A stretch of DNA of 64,000 nt from Azospirillum sp. TSH64 (GCF_003116035.1 NZ_LGQW01000015.1:800096-864095); one strand, 5' to 3'; shown: positions 26,417-35,483, counted from the first letter of the stretch. Notes: generated from the letters alone by a model not told the origin. Translations and numbers: made by a program.

Positions 26417-27148
26417 ATGACGACGACGCAGGGCACTGGCAAAGATACGCGAACCGGCCCCGAAGCAGGCGGTTCCACGGTTGCGGACAGCGTGACGGGA
26501 CGGCTCGACTCGGTGCGGCGTGCCATTGCGGAGACGGCATCCGCCTGCGGGCGCGACAAGAACGCCGTGACTCTGGTGGCGGTGTCGAAGACCCATCCGG
26601 CCGAAGCGGTGGAGGAGGCGCTTGCCGCCGGCCAGCGCGTGTTCGGCGAGAACCGCGTGCAGGAGGCCAAGGGCAAGTTCCCGGCGCTGAAGGAGCGCTT
26701 CCCGGACCTGGAACTGCATCTGATCGGGCCGCTCCAGACCAACAAGGTCAAGGATGCCGTAACATTGTTCGACGTGATCCAGACCCTGGACCGCCCGAAG
26801 CTGGCCGAGGCGCTGGCGGAGGAAATGACGAAGTCCGGCCGCCGGCCGCGCTGCCTGATCGAGGTGAACACCGGCGAGGAGCCGCAGAAGGCGGGAATCG
26901 CCCCGGCGGAGGTCGAGGCCTTCCTGGCCGACTGCCGCGACCGGCTGGGCCTGCCGGTCACTGGGCTGATGTGCATCCCGCCGGTGGACGAAGAGCCGGC
27001 CATGCATTTCGCCCTGCTTGCCGAGATGGCGCGCCGGCTGGGCCTGCCGGAGATCAGCATGGGCATGAGCGGGGATTACGAGACCGCCGTCCGCTTCGGC
27101 GCCACCCATGTGCGCGTCGGTACGGCGATCTTCGGTGCGCGTCCCTAA
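26417..27148 (+). CDS. yggS: YggS/PROSC-family PLP-binding homeostasis protein
   Basis: A 243-residue single-domain TIM-barrel protein that carries pyridoxal phosphate and buffers its supply, rather than acting as an enzyme. LVAVSKTHPAEAVEEAL contains the PLP lysine, FGENRVQEAKGKF and HLIGPLQTNKVKDA follow, and ISMGMSGDYETAVRFGATHV binds phosphate. It has about 25 extra residues at the N-terminus compared with typical members, so an internal start is possible. It is convergent with the L,D-transpeptidase gene. Confidence 0.92.
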   Translation: MTTTQGTGKDTRTGPEAGGSTVADSVTGRLDSVRRAIAETASACGRDKNAVTLVAVSKTHPAEAVEEALAAGQRVFGENRVQEAKGKFPALKERFPDLELHLIGPLQTNKVKDAVTLFDVIQTLDRPKLAEALAEEMTKSGRRPRCLIEVNTGEEPQKAGIAPAEVEAFLADCRDRLGLPVTGLMCIPPVDEEPAMHFALLAEMARRLGLPEISMGMSGDYETAVRFGATHVRVGTAIFGARP

Positions 27149-27166
27149 CCCGGCCCAGTAACCGCC

Positions 27167-27751
27167 TCAACAGCAGGCGGCAGCATCGGAGACAGCCGGG
27201 CCGGCAACGCTGAGCGCGCTGCCCGGGCCGCAGTCCTTCAGCAGCCGGAGCATGTCCTCGGGCGCCAGCGCGACGCAGCCCGCAGTCGGCGTCCGGTCGG
27301 GACGGACGAGGTGCAGGAACACGGCACTGCCCATTCCCGGCACCACCGGGTCGTCATTGTGCCCCATCACCACCACGATGTCGTAGACGTGGTCGTCCCG
27401 CCACATCTCCTCATGGCTGGCCGGATAGGGGCGAACGACAGGCCGGTTGTAGGCGGGATCCTCCGGCGCGTCGCACCAGCCATCCTGCTCGGCGATGGGG
27501 TGGAGCGGCAGCCCGGTCTCCGGCGGCGGCAGCCGGTCGGCGCGCCACAGCACGCGGCGCAGCGGGAACCGGCCGACGGGGGTGGCGCCGTCGCCCTCCC
27601 GCTTGTCGGGGCGGACACCGCCACGGCCCAGCACGCAGGGCGCCTCCCCGCCCGGCCAGCGCAGGCGGCCGGTGGTGACCGGACCGACGCCGTCGGGTCC
27701 GACCTTGTCGGTGCCGGGGCGATCCGGCGTCACACCGATCTCGATGCTCAT
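27167..27751 (-). CDS. L,D-transpeptidase (YkuD) family protein
   Basis: A 194-residue protein with the YkuD catalytic signature HLVRPDRTPTAGCVAL (His and nucleophilic Cys) and the preceding conserved GATPVGRFPLRRVLW. Such enzymes make 3-3 cross-links in peptidoglycan or attach proteins to it; this subgroup of short proteins is often annotated as YkuD/YcbB-like with unknown substrate. No signal peptide is evident, which is odd for an enzyme acting in the periplasm. Its start overlaps the stop of the preceding 322-aa gene as ATGA, so the two are coupled. Confidence 0.85.
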   Translation of the reverse strand: MSIEIGVTPDRPGTDKVGPDGVGPVTTGRLRWPGGEAPCVLGRGGVRPDKREGDGATPVGRFPLRRVLWRADRLPPPETGLPLHPIAEQDGWCDAPEDPAYNRPVVRPYPASHEEMWRDDHVYDIVVVMGHNDDPVVPGMGSAVFLHLVRPDRTPTAGCVALAPEDMLRLLKDCGPGSALSVAGPAVSDAAACC

Positions 27752-28716
27752 CCCGAAACCCGCGTGGTGCTGGTGGCCGTCTGCGCCGCTTTGCGCGACT
27801 GCTCGTACTTGGCCAGATTGCGCATCATCGTCTCCGACAGCATGTCCGGCGTGACCGGAGCCGATCCGGCGGCCGGTGGCGCGGACGGCGCGGCGTCGCC
27901 CGGCTGGTCGGGGGCCGGCTGCCCGGTGCCGGCCTGCGGCTGGCCACCATTGGCCGCCGTGGCACCGATGGCGCGGGCGGAGGCGGTCACCGCTCCCGGA
28001 ACCGGCGCCGCAAAGCGGGGGGCACTGTGCTTCGCCAGGGCCGAACTGGCCAGCGGGGTGTCGCGCGCCGGCATCTTGCTGGGGTGCGGGGCGGCACCCG
28101 CGGCCAGCTGCGCGGTGAGGGCCGGCGAGGCCTCTGCCGATGCGGCTTTGGCAGCTGCCGGCGACGCGGCGGCAAGCCGGATCGGCTGTCCGGTGGCAGC
28201 GGGAGCCGGCGACGGTGCGGAGACAAGGTCGGCCGGCTTGGCGGCGGTCAGCGCCGCGGCAAGCCCGGTGGCAGGTGCCTGTTGCGGCTCCGCGGGGGAA
28301 CCGGACGCCGCCGGCCCCCCCGAGGCGTCCGCGACGGCGGTGGAGGCGGCGGGATGGTCACCTCCCCCAAAGCCGAGCGAAGCCATGACCGTCTCACCCA
28401 CATCCTTGCCGGTCGCCTGTTCGATCACCGCGTTGGCGATGGAGGCCATGCCGCCGATCACGCCGCCATACAGCATGTCGCCCATGATCCGCATGGAGGG
28501 CTGGATGGTGTCGCCGGTGATTTCGCGATAGACGGTGCTGACGATCGGAATGTGCTGCAGCGGGTTGATGATGTCCAGGAAGTCCCAGAAGGACATGTCG
28601 CCCTGGATTTCCACCGGACCGCCATTGTGGCCGTCGTTGATGACCGGCGACGCCTTCTCGCGCGGCACCGCACGCTGAACGGCGCTGCTGTCGATGGTGG
28701 TGGCGTCGATGGCCAT
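27748..28716 (-). CDS. Hypothetical protein, 322 aa, Ala/Pro-rich, coupled to an L,D-transpeptidase
   Basis: The N-terminal 110 residues look folded: INDGHNGGPVEIQGDMSFWD, FLDIINPLQHIPIVSTVYRE and MLYGGVIGGMASIANAVIEQ, the last a Gly-rich, weakly hydrophobic stretch. The rest is a low-complexity Ala/Pro/Gly linker with a C-terminal basic segment (AKYEQSRKAAQTA). No signal peptide is seen. It overlaps the next gene by four bases. I recognise no named domain; the linker and coupling suggest a scaffold or partner for the transpeptidase, which is inference only. Confidence 0.72.
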   Translation of the reverse strand: MAIDATTIDSSAVQRAVPREKASPVINDGHNGGPVEIQGDMSFWDFLDIINPLQHIPIVSTVYREITGDTIQPSMRIMGDMLYGGVIGGMASIANAVIEQATGKDVGETVMASLGFGGGDHPAASTAVADASGGPAASGSPAEPQQAPATGLAAALTAAKPADLVSAPSPAPAATGQPIRLAAASPAAAKAASAEASPALTAQLAAGAAPHPSKMPARDTPLASSALAKHSAPRFAAPVPGAVTASARAIGATAANGGQPQAGTGQPAPDQPGDAAPSAPPAAGSAPVTPDMLSETMMRNLAKYEQSRKAAQTATSTTRVSG

Positions 28717-28932
28717 GGGCGGTCTCCCGGCTCGGTGGTCACGACAGGTACAGCAAGCGCCGTGCCAAGCACCCGTGCCCGAACCGGAGCGGAATCACCC
28801 GTTTCGGGAGGTTCCGGACGGTCAGCACCCGGAATCCGATTCCCAGCACCGCAGGGACGGCAAGAGGGGCGGCAAGAACTGCCGGGCCGGCATGGCGATT
28901 CCTGCCTTGCCGGCCCAAGTTGGGCTGAAGGC

Positions 28933-30195
28933 TCAGAACATGTGGCCGCTGCGTTCCGCCTTGGTGCGGAGATAGGCCTCGTTGTGGCCGTTGGCGGGGA
29001 AGATGTGGGCCACACGTTCCACCACGGCGATGCCGCAGCGGGCGAGCTGGCGCAGCTTTTCCGGGTTGTTGGTCATCAGCCGGACCGAGTCGAAGCCAAG
29101 CTGCCGCAGCATCTCCGCCGCCGGCAGATAGACGCGCTCGTCGGCCTCGAAGCCGAGGATTTCGTTGGCGTCCACCGTGTCGAAGCCACGGTCCTGGATA
29201 CGGTAGGCGCGCAGCTTGTTGACCAGCCCGATGCCGCGCCCCTCCTGCGCCAGATACAGCAGCACGCCGCTGCCCTGCCGGGCGATCTCGGCGATGGCAC
29301 CGCGCAGCTGGTCGCCGCAGTCGCAGCGCAGCGACCCCAGCAGGTCCCCGGTGAAGCATTCCGAATGCAGGCGGGCCAGCACCGGCTGCGCCGGATCGGG
29401 ATCGCCGATGACGATCGCCAGATGCTCAGGCCCGCCATCGGCCGGGCGGAAGGCGTAGATGCGCGTGTTCTCCGACCCGACCAGCGGCACCCGCGCGTCG
29501 GCGACGCGACGCAGGGTCCGCACCACATGCACGCGGTAATCGGCAACGTCCGATGCCCGCACCAGCAGCAGGTCATGCTCCGCCGCCCACTCCGCAGCGC
29601 TGACCGCTGCGCGTCCTGAAAGCGGTGACGGCAGGTCGGCGGTGATGGCGGCGGGCAGCAGGCGGGCCAGCCGGGCGAGGTCCACCGCCGCGGCCTCGCG
29701 GCTGCCGGGGCAGGCCTCGATGGCGGTCAGGCCGGCCGGCAGCGCATGCTGGGCCTGCGGATATTGTTCGGGATCGGCCAGCGCATGGGCCTGGTCGGCC
29801 GTCAACCCGTCGGGCCGGTCGAGCGTCATGGCGCCGAATGCCTCCGCCGCCGCACCGGGCGCCTGATCGTCGACGATGTCGCTCGCAGGCTGCGCCGCAT
29901 CGGCGGCGGCCAGCCCCAGCACGACGGCGCGGCGGCGGGTGACCGCCAGCCGGGGAGTGCCGCCGGTCAGCGCCTTCAGCCGGTCCACCGTGTCGAGCGC
30001 CACCGACTCCACCGAGACTGCGGCGCCGATGGTGCCGTCGGCCGTCTCGATCGCCACCACCTCGCCCCGGCGCAGGGCGGCCAGAGCCCGGTCGACGGCG
30101 CGCACGGCGGCCTCGTCGATCGGAGCCGCTTTGGGAGCTGCCGCGGGCGCGGACAGGGTGACCGTGGTGATGGTGGAGGAGTGTTCGGCTTGCAT
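28933..30195 (-). CDS. ribA: GTP cyclohydrolase II with degenerate DHBP-synthase-like N-terminal domain
   Basis: About 420 residues. The C-terminal half is a clear RibA: HSECFTGDLLGSLRCDCGDQ provides the three zinc cysteines, YLAQEGRGIGLVNKLRAY is the catalytic region and MTNNPEKLRQL follows. It converts GTP to the first riboflavin intermediate. The N-terminal half resembles a RibB (dihydroxybutanone phosphate synthase) fold (ALRRGEVVAIETADGTIGAA), but the usual acidic catalytic cluster is absent, so this part is probably inactive. Candidate starts at 30195 and 30249 both lack good ribosome sites, so the start is uncertain. Confidence 0.85.
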   Translation of the reverse strand: MQAEHSSTITTVTLSAPAAAPKAAPIDEAAVRAVDRALAALRRGEVVAIETADGTIGAAVSVESVALDTVDRLKALTGGTPRLAVTRRRAVVLGLAAADAAQPASDIVDDQAPGAAAEAFGAMTLDRPDGLTADQAHALADPEQYPQAQHALPAGLTAIEACPGSREAAAVDLARLARLLPAAITADLPSPLSGRAAVSAAEWAAEHDLLLVRASDVADYRVHVVRTLRRVADARVPLVGSENTRIYAFRPADGGPEHLAIVIGDPDPAQPVLARLHSECFTGDLLGSLRCDCGDQLRGAIAEIARQGSGVLLYLAQEGRGIGLVNKLRAYRIQDRGFDTVDANEILGFEADERVYLPAAEMLRQLGFDSVRLMTNNPEKLRQLARCGIAVVERVAHIFPANGHNEAYLRTKAERSGHMF

Positions 30196-30487
30196 CGTCA
30201 GCGGCTTTGCGTAGCGGGTGCGCCGGCTCCGGCGCGAAAAACGGGACATGGTGCGTTCGGCGGGCGAAGCAAAGCGCAGGTGGCGCGCCCCTGTCCAGCG
30301 ATTCCCGCGCGCCACACCGTTGCCGAAGGCGCAACGATCCCGCTAGCCTCTCCCGCCCAGGAACCCTTTGGGACCGGATCGGGACGGAATGCCGGACGGA
30401 GTCGGCACCTCCAACGGGCCGATCCGCCGCCGGAACCTTGGGCGTTAGGATGAAAGCCACAGCCCTTCAACCGGGAGCCCTTCCCCC

Positions 30488-31006
30488 GTGACCATCCATT
30501 CGACGCCCCCCGGCCAGCCCGCTTCCGTGCATCTGGTGATGCCGGCCGATCTTCCGGCCCACGCCTATGGCCGCCGCATGGTCGAAGCGCTGCGCGCCGC
30601 CGGAGCCGGCATCACCATCCATGCCCTGCCCGGCCCACACCCGCGGGTCGATCCGTCGGCGATCCTGGCGGCCGACGTCGCGCTGGCACGGCTGCCCGAC
30701 GGCGCTCCGGTCCTGCTGGACGGCAACGCCCTGGCCAATCTCGCCGCCAGCCTGACGGCCGACAGCCGACGCCTGCGCTTCACCGCGCTGGTCGAGCGTC
30801 TGCATTGGGCAGACCCCGCGCTGCCCGCCGACGAGGCCGCGGCCCGCCGCAATCTGGAACAGGGGGCACTGGCGCTGATGCGCCGCATCGCGGTGCCGGA
30901 CGATACGGTCGCCGCCGCCGTGCGGGAGCTGGGCGTTCAGCCCGACCGGGTCGTCCGTGCCGATCCGGACGCGGACGGGGCGGCGGCACTGCTGGCGGTT
31001 CTGTAA
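30488..31006 (+). CDS. Stand-alone N-terminal GT-B glycosyltransferase-like domain, 172 aa
   Basis: The sequence starts like a GT4 glycosyltransferase N-terminal Rossmann domain: ASVHLVMPADLPAHAYGRRM, then PVLLDGNALANLAASL. A late helix-strand unit (LEQGALALMRRIAVPDDTVA; ELGVQPDRVVRADPDADGAA) matches the segment that normally precedes the donor-binding domain. The protein ends there, so the C-terminal half with the E-x7-E motif is missing. ATG at 30488 begins the gene. No frame continuation is found downstream. It may be a domain-level relic or a functional half partnered elsewhere. Confidence 0.65.
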   Translation: MTIHSTPPGQPASVHLVMPADLPAHAYGRRMVEALRAAGAGITIHALPGPHPRVDPSAILAADVALARLPDGAPVLLDGNALANLAASLTADSRRLRFTALVERLHWADPALPADEAAARRNLEQGALALMRRIAVPDDTVAAAVRELGVQPDRVVRADPDADGAAALLAVL

Positions 31007-31143
31007 AGGCCCGGCTCTTCTCGCCACAAGCCATCACGACAATCAGCCGGCACCATGCTACTAAGGCGCGGCCTCGGCACTGCCACCGACGGCATCCGCC
31101 CCCCGATCCCGTGCCGCAGCCCCGTGCAGCCCCCATACAGCCC

Positions 31144-31848
31144 ATGACCATCGCAAAGCGCATCCTCCTGGTCGACGACGACACCGCCCTGCGCCAGTCG
31201 CTGGCAGAACAGCTTCGGCTGCTGGAGGAGGTCGAGACCGAGGAAGCGGGCGACGGCGCCGGCGCGCTGAAGGCGGTTCGCACGGCGGCCGGGGCGGGAA
31301 CCGGCTTTTCCGCCATCCTGCTCGATGTCGGGCTGCCGGACATGGATGGGCGCGACGTGTGCAAGCTGCTGCGGCGCGAGGGCGTGCGCTGCCCGGTCAT
31401 CATGCTGACCGCATCCGCCAGCGATGCCGATACCATCCTGGGTCTGGAGTCCGGTGCCAGCGACTATGTGACCAAGCCCTTTCGCCTGGGCGTGCTGATC
31501 GCCCGCCTGCGTGCACAGTTGCGCCAGTTCGAGCAGACGGAGGACGCGGTCTTCGCCATCGGCCCCTACAGCTTCCGCCCCGGCGCCAAGCTGCTGTTGG
31601 ACGAGGCCGCCAACCGCAAGATCCGCCTGACCGAGAAGGAAACGGCGATCCTGAAATACCTGTACCGTGCCGGCGACCTGGTGGTCGGGCGCGAAACCCT
31701 GCTGGGGGAGGTCTGGGGCTACAACGCCGCGGTCACCACCCACACGCTGGAGACCCACGTCTACCGCCTGCGCCAGAAGATCGAGGCCGATCCGTCGAAT
31801 GCCCGCATCCTGGTGACGGAGCCCGGCGGCTATCGTCTGGTGCCCTAG
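31144..31848 (+). CDS. OmpR-family response regulator (orphan)
   Basis: A 234-residue response regulator: receiver domain (LLVDDDTALRQSL; phospho-Asp in AILLDVGLPDMDG; SDYVTKPFRLGVLIARLRA) and a winged helix at about 135-232 (RLTEKETAILKYLYRAGDLV; HTLETHVYRLRQKIE). No histidine kinase is adjacent, so its partner must be elsewhere. The frame is open upstream from 30805, but the family N-terminus fixes ATG at 31144. It is a common alphaproteobacterial type, but I cannot name its regulon. Confidence 0.9.
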   Translation: MTIAKRILLVDDDTALRQSLAEQLRLLEEVETEEAGDGAGALKAVRTAAGAGTGFSAILLDVGLPDMDGRDVCKLLRREGVRCPVIMLTASASDADTILGLESGASDYVTKPFRLGVLIARLRAQLRQFEQTEDAVFAIGPYSFRPGAKLLLDEAANRKIRLTEKETAILKYLYRAGDLVVGRETLLGEVWGYNAAVTTHTLETHVYRLRQKIEADPSNARILVTEPGGYRLVP

Positions 31849-31905
31849 CCACCGATCGACTGGGGCGCCAATCAACTTGGACCGCCGACCGACTGGGACC
31901 GCCGC

Positions 31906-32685
31906 TCACCGCCCGACGGGGGCCAGCCCCCGCCGGCTTCCCCGTTCGGCGATGGTGACCTCGCCGGCGAAACCCAGCCAGCGGTGACGCTCGCCCGCCT
32001 GGGGCTTGGCATTGGGCTTGACGTGGAGCCTGGACTGGGTGCTGCCCAGGCCGCAGGCGGAAGGACCGACCCACAGCCCGCGGCCGCGCGGCACCACCGG
32101 CAGCAGCCGCAGCTTGCGCCCGACGATCGCCATCCGGCGGCGCCAATGGGCGACGTCGTGCGGCGAAACGCCGACCCGGCGCGCGATCTCGCGATCCGAC
32201 AGCAGCGCGCTGCCGGGGTCCTGCAACAGTTCCAGAACGGCGCGCCGCTTGTCGGTGTCGGCATGGCGGGAGTGCTTGCGCTCCAGCGCCTTGCCCATGT
32301 CCCACAGCTTCTCCGCGGTTTCGCGCGCCAGTGTGCGCCAACGGTCGGCCTCCTCGCGCTGGCGGTCGGCATCGCCCGCCGCCTTGTCGAGCTGCCGGCG
32401 CAGGGTGGCGAGTTCCAGTTCCAGATCCTTCACCTGCCGGCGCAGGCCGCGCACCAGCTCGTCCGGCGGCGGCGGCGGAGCCGGCGCGGAAGCGGGTTCG
32501 GACGGATGGACGGTCGGCGGCTCGGGAGCAGGCGGCACCGGCGTGCGTGCACGCTCCGCCAGATCGCGGAAGGACAGCCCGGCGCGGGACAGCATGATGC
32601 GGGCGGCGCGCAGTGCGGACAGCGCCTCGCCCTGATGCTCCGACTCGGCCATGGCGAGGACTTTGGCGAGCTTGTCAGGATCCAT
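31906..32685 (-). CDS. DUF2786-like/coiled-coil/HTH protein, 259 aa
   Basis: Residues 1-45 (DPDKLAKVLAMAESEHQGEA, LSRAGLSFRDLA) resemble the short DUF2786 helical domain. A Pro-rich linker (48-75) leads to a coiled coil of heptad-like Leu/Arg/Glu segments (about 76-145). Then comes a helix-turn-helix unit (LSDREIARRVGVSPHDVAHW, about 160-180) and a basic C-terminal region. This points to a dimeric DNA-binding protein, possibly a regulator. I know no named family with this layout. It is convergent with the response regulator gene. Confidence 0.68.
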   Translation of the reverse strand: MDPDKLAKVLAMAESEHQGEALSALRAARIMLSRAGLSFRDLAERARTPVPPAPEPPTVHPSEPASAPAPPPPPDELVRGLRRQVKDLELELATLRRQLDKAAGDADRQREEADRWRTLARETAEKLWDMGKALERKHSRHADTDKRRAVLELLQDPGSALLSDREIARRVGVSPHDVAHWRRRMAIVGRKLRLLPVVPRGRGLWVGPSACGLGSTQSRLHVKPNAKPQAGERHRWLGFAGEVTIAERGSRRGLAPVGR

Positions 32686-32937
32686 CCGCGTCGGGTTCCG
32701 CCGGAGCCGGTCCCCACCCGCGCGGGGACCTGAGAGAAGTCATGCCGCGCACCACGCGACGAGGCCCCAACCTACCACATCTTATGGGTTTGGACAGATG
32801 CCCTTCGTAGGGTGGCGACTCGCGACACGCCGCGTTCGAAAGCCTTGGCCGCCATCCGTGGGAGTCGCCCGGAAGAGAATAAGGGCGGGAGAGATTTACT
32901 AGACTTGGACAAGCTTGGCAGCCACGATGGCGCCGTC

Positions 32938-33825
32938 ATGACCGTTCGTTCCACCATCAATCCCGCCCAACCGCCAGCCCAGGACGGGGCTGGCGGCGTT
33001 TCCCCCTTTGTCATGCGCTTCTGGGGAGTGCGCGGCAGCATCGCATCGCCCGGCCCGGCAACCGTGCGCTATGGCGGCAACACCGCCTGCATCGAGGTTC
33101 GCTGCGGCGGCACCCACATCGTCTTCGATTGCGGCACCGGCATCCGGCCTCTGGGCGAGTCGCTGTCGCGCGACGGCGGGCCGGTGAACATCGACCTGCT
33201 GCTGACCCACAGCCATCTCGACCACATCAGCGGCCTGCCCTTCTTCGCCCCGGCCTTCGATCCGGCCAGCCGGATTCGGCTGTGGGCCGGCCATCTGCCG
33301 CCGGAGCGGCCCTTCCGCACCGTGCTGGCCGACATGATGACGGCACCGCTTTTCCCGGTGCCGGTCGAGATCTTCCGCGCCGACTGCCAGTTCCGCGATT
33401 TCCAGGCTGGGCAGACGCTGGAGCTGGCGCCGGATGTCGTGGTGCGCACCTGCCGCCTCAATCATCCCGACGGCGCCACCGGTTACCGGGTGGATCATGG
33501 TGGCCGCAGCCTGTGCATCCTGACCGACACCGAGCATCCGGCCGAGGGCCGCGATCCGGTGATCCTGGACCTGCTGCGCGGTGCCGATGTGATGGTGTAT
33601 GACAGCACCTACACCGATGCCGAATATCCGTCGCGCGTTGGCTGGGGCCATTCAACCTGGCAGGAATGCCTGCGGCTGGCCGAGGCCGCCGGAGTCGGCC
33701 GCGCGGTGATCTTCCACCACGATCCCGCCCGCACCGACGACGCGCTGGACGTCATCGCGGCGGAGGCGGAGGCAATGCGCCCCGGTTCGCTGGTCGCCCG
33801 CGAAGGGATGGAACTGTCCCTGTAA
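32938..33825 (+). CDS. MBL-fold metal-dependent hydrolase
   Basis: A 295-residue metallo-beta-lactamase-fold protein. THSHLDHISGLPFF is the HxHxDH metal motif; further ligands are likely in RLNHPDGATGYRV and CILTDTEHPAEG and in the final VIFHHDPART. The opening FWGVRGSIASPGPATVRYGG is typical of a phosphodiesterase/RNase Z-like subgroup next to cyclic-nucleotide PDEs (PDE II-like). The open frame continues to 32812, but ATG at 32938 begins just before the conserved part. The substrate cannot be deduced. Confidence 0.82.
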   Translation: MTVRSTINPAQPPAQDGAGGVSPFVMRFWGVRGSIASPGPATVRYGGNTACIEVRCGGTHIVFDCGTGIRPLGESLSRDGGPVNIDLLLTHSHLDHISGLPFFAPAFDPASRIRLWAGHLPPERPFRTVLADMMTAPLFPVPVEIFRADCQFRDFQAGQTLELAPDVVVRTCRLNHPDGATGYRVDHGGRSLCILTDTEHPAEGRDPVILDLLRGADVMVYDSTYTDAEYPSRVGWGHSTWQECLRLAEAAGVGRAVIFHHDPARTDDALDVIAAEAEAMRPGSLVAREGMELSL

Positions 33826-34022
33826 AAACCGGCAGGCTTCTTACCGATTGAATCCCCGACAATTGGATCTACTGACCAAAAGCGCTTGTGCGTGTTCAAT
33901 GCGCCACAGGTTGCTTTGTCACACTGGCCTCCTGTGACAATCTTGGTATTAGATCGGTGTGCAACCCCGCCTGGATTGGGGCGGGCGGGGTCGTTGAAAC
34001 GTGCAAAGCTCGGGGGAAAGCG

Positions 34023-34847
34023 ATGCGCATGACCGGTCGTGCCTTGGGGATGCTTGCCGTGCTGACCGTCGCGACGCAGCTTGGCGGCTGCGCCACCGCA
34101 CCACCGCTGGAAAGCGCGAAGCTGGATGGCGCCCCGCGCGGCGTGGTGCTGCACCACCCCGCCAGCGGCGAGACGACCTCCGTCACCTACTGGCGCCCCG
34201 GCGACGGATACGATCCGGCCGCCATGCGCGAGATCGCCGTCCTGTTCCGCGACCGCCGCAGCGACGAGGTGATCCCGGTCGATCCCGCCCTGGTCGACAT
34301 GCTGGTGGAACTGCGCCAGCGCGTCGGCGCTCCGCCTGAGTCGCCGATCCGCATCACATCGGGCTACCGGTCGAGCGCCAGCAACGCCAGCCTCGCCCGC
34401 ACCAACCCGAACGTCGCCGAGAACTCCTACCACATGCGCGGACAGGCGGCCGACTTCTCCATCGCCGGCATCCCGCCATCGCGTCTGGCGGAGGAGGCGG
34501 CGGCGATGCAGCGCGGCGGCTACGCGATGTACGCCCACACCGGCCATGTCCATGTCGACACCGGCCCCTTCCGCACCTGGACGCCGAAGACCGGCGAACC
34601 GCGCGCGCCGCAGATCCTGGAGGCGCAGGCCCGTGCCCGCGCCAAGTCCCAGGCGCTGGCCCAGAAGAGCAGCGGCAAAGGCCGCGTCCAACTGGCCGAT
34701 GCGGGGGCCAAAGCGGGCAAGCCTCCGGCCAAGCCGACCAAGGCTCCGGGGAAATCGGCCGCCCTCGCGCCGCCCGATCTGTCGCGCGTCCGCGTTGCCC
34801 TGGCCCAGGTAAAGGAAATGCCGGTGCAGAAGACGGTGAAGCGCTAG
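34023..34847 (+). CDS. DUF882/M15-type peptidase-like lipoprotein (YcbK family)
   Basis: A 274-residue envelope protein. The N-terminal hydrophobic segment ends with lipobox QLGGC. The M15-like core is seen in RITSGYRSSASNASL, SYHMRGQAADFSI (metal His/Asp) and TGHVHVDTGPFR. YcbK/MepK relatives are zinc-dependent murein endopeptidases that open cross-links during wall growth. A C-terminal Lys/Ala/Pro-rich tail (about 205-260) could bind the wall. GGGGAAAG precedes ATG 34023; a second ATG six bases on is possible. The upstream frame to 33888 lacks a signal at its start. Confidence 0.85.
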   Translation: MRMTGRALGMLAVLTVATQLGGCATAPPLESAKLDGAPRGVVLHHPASGETTSVTYWRPGDGYDPAAMREIAVLFRDRRSDEVIPVDPALVDMLVELRQRVGAPPESPIRITSGYRSSASNASLARTNPNVAENSYHMRGQAADFSIAGIPPSRLAEEAAAMQRGGYAMYAHTGHVHVDTGPFRTWTPKTGEPRAPQILEAQARARAKSQALAQKSSGKGRVQLADAGAKAGKPPAKPTKAPGKSAALAPPDLSRVRVALAQVKEMPVQKTVKR

Positions 34848-34887
34848 ACTGCCGGCGCCTCCCCATCACCCGCGTCCCGGTACCGTC

Positions 34888-35469
34888 ATGACCACCCTGC
34901 TGATCCTCCGCCACGGCCCGACCTCCTGGAACGCCGAAGGGCGCATCCAGGGCAGCATCGACGAGCCGCTGTCCGACGCCGGCCGCGCACGGGTCGCCCG
35001 CTACCGTCTGCCGCCCGAGTCGGCCGGACTGCGCTGGGTCGCCAGCCCGAAGCGCCGCGCCTGGGAAACCGCCCTGCTGCTCGGGCTCGATCCCAGGCCG
35101 GAACCGCGGATCGTCGAGATGGATTGGGGCGAGTGGGAAGGCCAGCGCACCGAGGATCTGCGCGCCGACGGCCGCATGCCGGCCCGCCACGACCGGCTGG
35201 GGCTGGACTTCAAGGCACCCGGCGGTGAAAGCCCGCGCGAGGTGCAGGCCCGCTTGCGCTCCTGGCTCGCCGATCTGGCGGCGGAGGGTCATCCGACCGG
35301 TGCCGTCGCACACAACGGCATCCTGCGCGCACTCTATGCGCTCGCCACCGGCTGGGACATGCGCGACGACCCGCCGGAGGAACTGCGCAACGGCTGCGCC
35401 CACAGGTTCCGGCTGACCAGGGACGGCACGCCGGAACTGCTGCGGTTGAACATCGGCCTGCTCAAGTAA
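34888..35469 (+). CDS. Histidine phosphatase (phosphoglycerate mutase-like) family protein
   Basis: A 193-residue branch-1 histidine phosphatase: LLILRHGPTSWNAEGRIQG contains the RHG nucleophile motif, SPKRRAWETA the second Arg, EMDWGEWEG the acid/base Glu region, and AVAHNGILRAL the second catalytic His. Relatives include CobC/alpha-ribazole phosphatase and GpmB; no cobalamin gene is beside it, so the substrate is open. It starts 40 bases after the DUF882 gene and may share its transcript. Confidence 0.88.
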   Translation: MTTLLILRHGPTSWNAEGRIQGSIDEPLSDAGRARVARYRLPPESAGLRWVASPKRRAWETALLLGLDPRPEPRIVEMDWGEWEGQRTEDLRADGRMPARHDRLGLDFKAPGGESPREVQARLRSWLADLAAEGHPTGAVAHNGILRALYALATGWDMRDDPPEELRNGCAHRFRLTRDGTPELLRLNIGLLK

Positions 35470-35483
35470 GGCTTTACCGGAGC

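Noticed and set aside
30196..30487. Possible FMN riboswitch before ribA
   Set aside because: None of the conserved RFN-element segments could be found in this stretch.
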